Below, in pieces: positions 6,518-12,010 of a stretch of DNA of 12,010 nucleotides. The position numbers were made by a program, and so were the translations under genes. The notes under the pieces are model-generated. The model saw only the letters and a list, made by a program, of their open reading frames with translations. It did no database searches and had not been told where the DNA came from. The stretch spans positions 1 to 12,010 of the forward strand of contig CAMNHM010000081.1 in the NCBI GenBank assembly GCA_946539475.1, given 5' to 3'. How positions within the stretch are numbered: the first letter of the stretch is position 1; every line of letters starts with the position of its first letter. The DNA is from an uncultured Prevotellaceae bacterium. Its GTDB lineage: Bacteria > Bacteroidota > Bacteroidia > Bacteroidales > Bacteroidaceae.

Positions 6518-6727
6518 TTAGTTGATCTCAATGTTCCGGCGCTCCTGCTGCACCTCGCCGACCTCCGTTTCGTAGTACTCCTTGGTGAACTCGGAGTCGA
6601 CGGTCTCTGCCTCGAGCAGCTGCTCCAGCGGCTGCAGATACTTCAGGCAGGCCTTGCCCTTGATGCCCACAGTCTTGGCCTCGACCTTCCCGTCGGGATA
6701 GATGCGAATGGTGATTTGCTTTGCCAT
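6518..6727 (-). CDS. DUF2997 family small protein
   Basis: This 69-aa soluble protein begins with two predicted strands around a turn (ITIRIYPDGKVEAKTVG). A GIKGKAC segment with its only cysteine (Cys27) and a helix LKYLQPLEQLLEAE follow, then VDSEFTKEYY and a Glu-rich tail. The size, the initial 'IxIxxDGxV' hairpin, the Gly-x-x-Gly-x-x-Cys turn and the FTxEYY block match DUF2997 as I know it. DUF2997 is a short family found beside DUF1257 and Ycf46-type genes, also in cyanobacteria. It has no signal peptide or membrane segment. It lies 14 bp after the AAA gene and 12 bp before the HhH membrane gene. It may be a cofactor-like partner or the substrate of the radical SAM enzyme; both are inference. 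Confidence 0.75.
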   Translation of the reverse strand: MAKQITIRIYPDGKVEAKTVGIKGKACLKYLQPLEQLLEAETVDSEFTKEYYETEVGEVQQERRNIEIN

Positions 6728-6741
6728 ATATTAAAGAGGTG

Positions 6742-8361
<1,620 letters not shown>

Positions 8362-8382
8362 AGCTATAATCCGTATTTATCG

Positions 8383-10851
8383 TTAGTCTTGGAAATAGAT
8401 GCGCTTGACGCGATTCGACACGCCCGTGAGCACCTCGTAGGGAATGGTGTCGAGGAGCTGGCTGAGGGTGCTGACGGGCAGGTTGCGCCCAAAGATCTCG
8501 ACGGTGTCGCCCTCGCGGCAGTCGATGTCGGTGACGTCGATGAGTGCTACGTCCATGCAGATATTTCCCACGTACTCAGCACGCTGCCCGTTGACCAGGC
8601 AGTAGCCCCGGCGATTGCCCAGATGGCGGTTAAGCCCGTCGGCATAGCCGATAGGAATGGCGGCGATGCGACTGTCACGCGTCAGGATGCCCTTCCGACT
8701 GTAGCCGACGGTCTCCTCCTTGGGCACCTGCCGAATCTGCAGGATGGTGGTCTTCAGGGTGGAGACGCATGCCAGAGGGGATGCCGTCTGATAGGCTGCC
8801 ACGCCATAGAGCCCGATGCCCAGTCGGCACATATCGAGCTGTCGCTCAGGGAAGTGCTCGATGCCTGCCGAATTGTCGATGTGTCGCAGTATCTTATGCG
8901 GGAAGGCTGCCTGCAACTGCTGGCTGGCCTTGTCGAAGCGCTCAAACTGCAGGGCGGAAAAGCGGTCGAAGTCGTCGCTGTCGGAACCCACGAAATGGGA
9001 GAAGACGGAACGTGGGATGATGGCCGACTGATGGCTCAGCACGTCGATAAGGCGGGCAATCTCGCCGTTCGACGAATCGCCGTAGGCGCTGAATCCCAGG
9101 CGATGCATGCCCGTGTCGAGCTTGATATGCACGGGCCATCCCGTGATGCCCTGTCCGCGGGCTGCCTTGATGAGGGCCTCCATCAGGCGGAAGGAGTAGA
9201 CTTCCGGCTCGAGGTCGTAGTCGAAGAGTGTCTTGAACGACGACATCTCAGGGTTCATCACGATGATATTCTGCGTGATGCCTGCCTTACGCAGCGCCAC
9301 GCCCTCGTCGGCAACGGCAACGGCAAGATAGTCGACGCGATGGTCCTGCAGCGTCTTTGCCAGCTCGACGGCTCCTGCCCCGTAGGCATCGGCCTTGATC
9401 ATGCAGACGAGCTTCGTCTGGGGCTTCATCAGCGAGCGGTAGTAGTTGAGGTTGTGGACGACGGCATTGAGGTCGACCTCGAGGATCGTCTCGTGCACCT
9501 TCTGCTCGAGCAGCTCGCTGATATGCTCGAAGCCAAAGCTGCGGGCTCCCTTGAGCAGCACCACCCCGTCGTGTAGCTCTCGGCAGACGGTGCTCCTGAG
9601 GAAGTCGTCAGTCGAGGTATAGAAATGCTTGTCGGCCGTCTTGAAGAGGCTGGCGGCTGCCGAGATGTCGGGCCCGATGCCTATCAGACGGTCGACGCCT
9701 CGCTCGAGCATCAGGCTGTTCACCTGGCTATAGAGGCTGGCGGGCTGCTCTCCGCTCTGGTAGATATCGCTGAGGATGAGCGTCTTGTGCTGCTCGCTGC
9801 GACGCGACATGAAGTCGAGGGCGATGTCGAGCGACTGCAGGTCGTTGTTGTACGAGTCGTTGATCAGCGTCAGTCCGCGCTGACCCTCCTTCACCTCCAG
9901 GCGCATCGCGATAGGCTCCAGGTGAGCCATCCGCTGGGCTATCTCGTCAGGCGTCAGCCCCAGGTAGAGGGCTACGGTGGCGCAGGTGATGGAGTTCTCG
10001 ACGGAGGCCTCGTCGGAGTAAGGGATGTCGTAGCTGCCCTGTGTGCCCTTATATATATAAGAGATGTGTCGCCCCTCGACATTGACGTACATCGGAGCCT
10101 TCTCGCTGTAGCGGCTCCAGCCGATGCGCTCACCCTGATACTGCGAGCGACGGATGCAGCGGCTCACGACATCGTCGTCTGAAGGGTAGACGATGGCCTG
10201 CGCGTCGCGGAAGAGCTGCAGCTTCTCCATGCACTTCTCGTCCATCGAGCGGAAGTTCTCCTGATGGGCGGCACCCAGCGAGGTGAGCACGCCCACCGTG
10301 GGCTGTATGATGTCGTGCAGGGCGAGCATCTCGCCAGGCTCGCTGATGCCGGCCTCGAAGAGGGCAACGCGCGTCTGCTCGTTGAGCAGCCATACCGACA
10401 GGGGCACGCCAATCTGCGAGTTGTAGCTGCGGGGCGAGCGGGTGGTCTTCATCGAGGGCATGAGCAGCTGGTAGAGCCACTCTTTCACCCATGTCTTGCC
10501 GTTGGAGCCGGTGATGCCCACGACGGGTATCTGGAACTCGTCGCGATGACGCTCTGCCAGCCGCTGAAGGGCTGCCAGGGGCGAGGGCACCTTCAGGAAG
10601 TTGCTGCCTGCATAGTCGGCAGGATAGCCTTCAGGCAGATGGTCGACGACAAAATTGCGCACGCCGCGCCGATAGAGCTCAGCGATGTAGCGATGACCGT
10701 CGTTGCGCTGCGTGCGCAAGGCGAAGAACAAAGTCTGCTCAGGGAAGCACAGCGAACGGCTGTCGGTGAGCAGCCATCCGATGACGGACGGGCTGTCGCC
10801 ATAGCGGCGGGCTCCGATGAGCGTAGTGATTTTCTCTATGTTGTAGGTCAT
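8383..10851 (-). CDS. murF-alr: Bifunctional UDP-MurNAc-tripeptide:D-Ala-D-Ala ligase / alanine racemase
   Basis: One 822-aa chain carries two peptidoglycan-precursor enzymes. Residues 1 to about 452 are MurF, which adds D-Ala-D-Ala to UDP-MurNAc-tripeptide using ATP: P-loop VGITGSNGKT (111-120), the NDSYNNDLQS motif (331-340), and LLKGARSFGFE near the end. Residues from about 455 are alanine racemase, a PLP enzyme making D-alanine: the PLP lysine is Lys486 in CMIKADAYGAG, and the opposite catalytic base is Tyr717 in VGYSRKG. DNSAGIEHFPERQLDMCRLGIGLYG and ICMDVALIDVTD are further racemase blocks. Both sites look intact. The fusion is common in Bacteroidetes and joins the first and last steps of D-Ala-D-Ala use, while Ddl, which acts between them, is separate and not in this window. 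The gene has its own promoter and heads the minus-strand run that continues into the AAA cassette. Confidence 0.96.
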   Translation of the reverse strand: MTYNIEKITTLIGARRYGDSPSVIGWLLTDSRSLCFPEQTLFFALRTQRNDGHRYIAELYRRGVRNFVVDHLPEGYPADYAGSNFLKVPSPLAALQRLAERHRDEFQIPVVGITGSNGKTWVKEWLYQLLMPSMKTTRSPRSYNSQIGVPLSVWLLNEQTRVALFEAGISEPGEMLALHDIIQPTVGVLTSLGAAHQENFRSMDEKCMEKLQLFRDAQAIVYPSDDDVVSRCIRRSQYQGERIGWSRYSEKAPMYVNVEGRHISYIYKGTQGSYDIPYSDEASVENSITCATVALYLGLTPDEIAQRMAHLEPIAMRLEVKEGQRGLTLINDSYNNDLQSLDIALDFMSRRSEQHKTLILSDIYQSGEQPASLYSQVNSLMLERGVDRLIGIGPDISAAASLFKTADKHFYTSTDDFLRSTVCRELHDGVVLLKGARSFGFEHISELLEQKVHETILEVDLNAVVHNLNYYRSLMKPQTKLVCMIKADAYGAGAVELAKTLQDHRVDYLAVAVADEGVALRKAGITQNIIVMNPEMSSFKTLFDYDLEPEVYSFRLMEALIKAARGQGITGWPVHIKLDTGMHRLGFSAYGDSSNGEIARLIDVLSHQSAIIPRSVFSHFVGSDSDDFDRFSALQFERFDKASQQLQAAFPHKILRHIDNSAGIEHFPERQLDMCRLGIGLYGVAAYQTASPLACVSTLKTTILQIRQVPKEETVGYSRKGILTRDSRIAAIPIGYADGLNRHLGNRRGYCLVNGQRAEYVGNICMDVALIDVTDIDCREGDTVEIFGRNLPVSTLSQLLDTIPYEVLTGVSNRVKRIYFQD

Positions 10852-10876
10852 AGTGGTCTTTTCGTTTTACATGGTG

Positions 10877-10907
10877 CAAAGGTACGAAAAAAAATGCATT
10901 CAAACAA
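10877..10907 (-). promoter_or_regulatory. Predicted promoter of murF-alr
   Basis: On the minus strand TACCTTTG (10884-10877) matches the Bacteroidetes -7 consensus exactly, and TTG (10907-10905) lies 20 bp upstream as the -33 element, with a T-tract between them. The start codon is about 25 bp downstream of the -7 box, so the leader is very short. No Shine-Dalgarno site is seen. Confidence 0.8.
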
Positions 10908-11013
10908 TACTTTCCCAAAAATGTTTTTCCCAGAGGCCGTCGACAGCGGATAATCCAGGGGGGCCGAAGCCCTTTTCAGCCGACAAAAACGCCCGTGGCC
11001 GACGGCCGTTTCG

Positions 11014-11095
11014 TTCGCTTCGGACGGACGTTTCGTCCGTTGCGGATGGTCCGCTCCATCCGTGGCTGACGGACGAACCGCTCATCCCAAGCGAA
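11014..11095. repeat. Nested GC-rich dyad block in the murF-purL intergenic region
   Basis: Several perfect inverted pairs are packed together. TTCGCTT (11014-11020) pairs with AAGCGAA (11089-11095) as an outer stem. TTCGTCCGT (11032-11040) pairs with ACGGACGAA (11069-11077). CGGATGG (11043-11049) pairs with CCATCCG (11056-11062). The first half of the second stem can pair instead with ACGGACG (11024-11030) around a TTT loop, so two folds exclude each other. The block lies upstream of both divergent promoters, so neither gene would transcribe it. It looks like a mobile or dispersed palindromic element rather than a leader. Confidence 0.6.
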
Positions 11096-11110
11096 CAAAG
11101 CACTCGTCAG

Positions 11111-11187
11111 CCTTCCTCTTTCCACTTTCCTCTTTCCACTTTCCACTTTCCTCTTTCCTCTTTCCACTTTCCACTTTCCTCTTTCCC
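11111..11187. repeat. Heptamer tandem repeat, CTTTCC[A/T] x ~11
   Basis: Positions 11118-11187 are ten consecutive 7-bp units: CTTTCCA or CTTTCCT, with the last unit CTTTCCC. One degenerate unit (CCTTCCT) precedes them at 11111-11117. One strand is all pyrimidine apart from the A at the end of some units, and the other is almost all purine. The array stops about 19 bp before the -33 element of the purL promoter. Such arrays gain or lose units by slippage. Confidence 0.93.
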
Positions 11188-11205
11188 AAATAATAAGCCA
11201 AACTC

Positions 11206-11236
11206 TTGCGCATTCGCATTTTTTTTCGTACCTTTG
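11206..11236 (+). promoter_or_regulatory. Predicted promoter of purL
   Basis: TTG at 11206-11208 is followed after 20 bp by TACCTTTG at 11229-11236, a full match to the Bacteroidetes -33/-7 promoter. The start codon is 23 bp past the -7 box, giving a leader of perhaps 15 nt without a Shine-Dalgarno site. No purine riboswitch or PurR-like operator is visible. Confidence 0.8.
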
Positions 11237-11259
11237 CAGCAAATTTAACGCAACGCACT

Positions 11260-12010
11260 ATGATACTTTTCTTCAAAACTCCGCAGAGAAGCGTGATTGC
11301 CGTAGAGGCAGACCATCAGATGACCGCCGAGGAAGTCGAGAAGCTATGCTGGCTATTCGGCGAGGCAGAGCTGATGGAGGGTCAGACACAGCAGGGATTC
11401 TTCGTGGGTCCACGACGAGAAATGGTCACCCCGTGGTCGACCAATGCCGTCGAGATTACCCAGAACATGAACCTCACAGGCATCAGCCGCATCGAGGAAT
11501 ACTTCCCCGTGGAGAGCAGCGACGCCGACCACGACCCCATGCTCCAACGCATGTATGAGGGCCTCGACCAGCGCATCTTCACCGTCAACATCCAGCCAGA
11601 GCCCATCAAGCACGTCGAGAACCTCGAGGAGTACAACGAGCAGGAAGGCCTCGCACTCTCGCCAGAGGAGATAGAGTACCTGCACGGCCTGGAGCGCCAG
11701 AACGGGCGCCCGCTGACCGACTCCGAGATCTTCGGCTTCGCCCAGATCAACTCTGAGCACTGCCGCCACAAGATCTTTGGAGGCACGTTCATCATCGACG
11801 GCAAGGAGATGGAGTCGTCGCTCTTTGCAATGATCAAGAAGACCACGCAGGAGAATCCCAACAAGATTCTCTCTGCCTATAAAGATAATGTGGCGTTCGC
11901 ACAGGGACCGGTGGTAGAGCAGTTCGCACCCGCCGACCAGTCGACCTCCGACTACTTCCGCGTGAAGGACATCGAGAGCGTCATCTCGCTGAAGGCTGAG
12001 ACCCACAACT
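11260..12010 (+). CDS. purL: Phosphoribosylformylglycinamidine synthase, N-terminal part (runs off the right edge)
   Basis: The ATG at 11260 opens a frame that is still open at the window end (250 codons seen; single-chain PurL is about 1230-1300 aa). It begins MILFFKTPQRSVIAVEA. PurL makes formylglycinamidine ribonucleotide from FGAR, glutamine and ATP in purine synthesis. The sequence shows the N-terminal PurS-like region (about 1-110), then the linker block LSPEEIEYLHGLERQNGRPLTDSEI. Next comes the signature FAQINSEHCRHKIFGGTFIIDG (from about residue 163), which matches 'ANSEHCRHKIFNADWIIDG' of the large single-chain enzyme. The end of the window enters the synthetase domain (SLKAETHN). 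The glutaminase domain lies outside. The start is fixed by the promoter just upstream and by the family N-terminus. It is transcribed away from murF-alr. Confidence 0.95.
   Translation, partial: MILFFKTPQRSVIAVEADHQMTAEEVEKLCWLFGEAELMEGQTQQGFFVGPRREMVTPWSTNAVEITQNMNLTGISRIEEYFPVESSDADHDPMLQRMYEGLDQRIFTVNIQPEPIKHVENLEEYNEQEGLALSPEEIEYLHGLERQNGRPLTDSEIFGFAQINSEHCRHKIFGGTFIIDGKEMESSLFAMIKKTTQENPNKILSAYKDNVAFAQGPVVEQFAPADQSTSDYFRVKDIESVISLKAETHN

Noticed and set aside
11111..11187. Short direct repeats considered as a CRISPR array
   Set aside because: Units are 7 bp and contiguous, without spacers, and no cas genes are nearby.
11260..11275. Purine riboswitch or leader element before purL
   Set aside because: The predicted leader is only about 15 nt, too short for a riboswitch, and no conserved fold is seen.

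Overview
The window looks like chromosome of a Bacteroidales bacterium, most likely Prevotella or a near relative. Evidence: a MurF-alanine racemase fusion, promoters of the Bacteroidetes type (TTG, about 20 bp, TAxxTTTG), start codons without Shine-Dalgarno sites, a signal peptide ending in Ala-Gln, and GC-rich genes separated by AT-rich or heptamer-repeat spacers. This placement is inference from gene content and signals.

Layout from left to right. Positions 1-315 (minus strand) hold the middle of a serpin lacking its N-terminal half, probably a decayed copy. Positions 398-432 are a perfect 13-bp hairpin behind the next gene. Positions 4541-459 (minus strand) form a uronate-type cluster: an orphan galactitol-like PTS EIIC permease, a KduI isomerase with an export signal, and an ExuT-like MFS hexuronate transporter. 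A heptamer-based inverted repeat lies between kduI and the MFS gene.

Positions 10851-4640 (minus strand) are one tightly packed run of six genes. It begins with the cell-wall fusion MurF-Alr. After 21 bp come five genes with gaps of 6-14 bp: a Ycf46-like AAA ATPase, a 69-aa DUF2997 protein, a membrane protein with a ComEA-like helix-hairpin-helix (HhH) domain, a short 4Fe-4S radical SAM protein, and a membrane-anchored DUF1257/Ycf35-like protein. This five-gene cassette is the best candidate here for a poorly described system. The AAA ATPase and the HhH membrane protein end in nearly the same C-terminal tail (GRRIDF and GRKLDL), and the radical SAM C-terminus and DUF2997 N-terminus share a short strand-turn motif.

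Positions 10852-11259 are a divergent intergenic region. It carries mirror-image promoters for murF-alr and purL, a GC-rich block of nested dyads, and eleven heptamer units. purL starts at 11260 and runs off the right edge. No tRNA, rRNA, CRISPR array, transposase or integrase was recognised.
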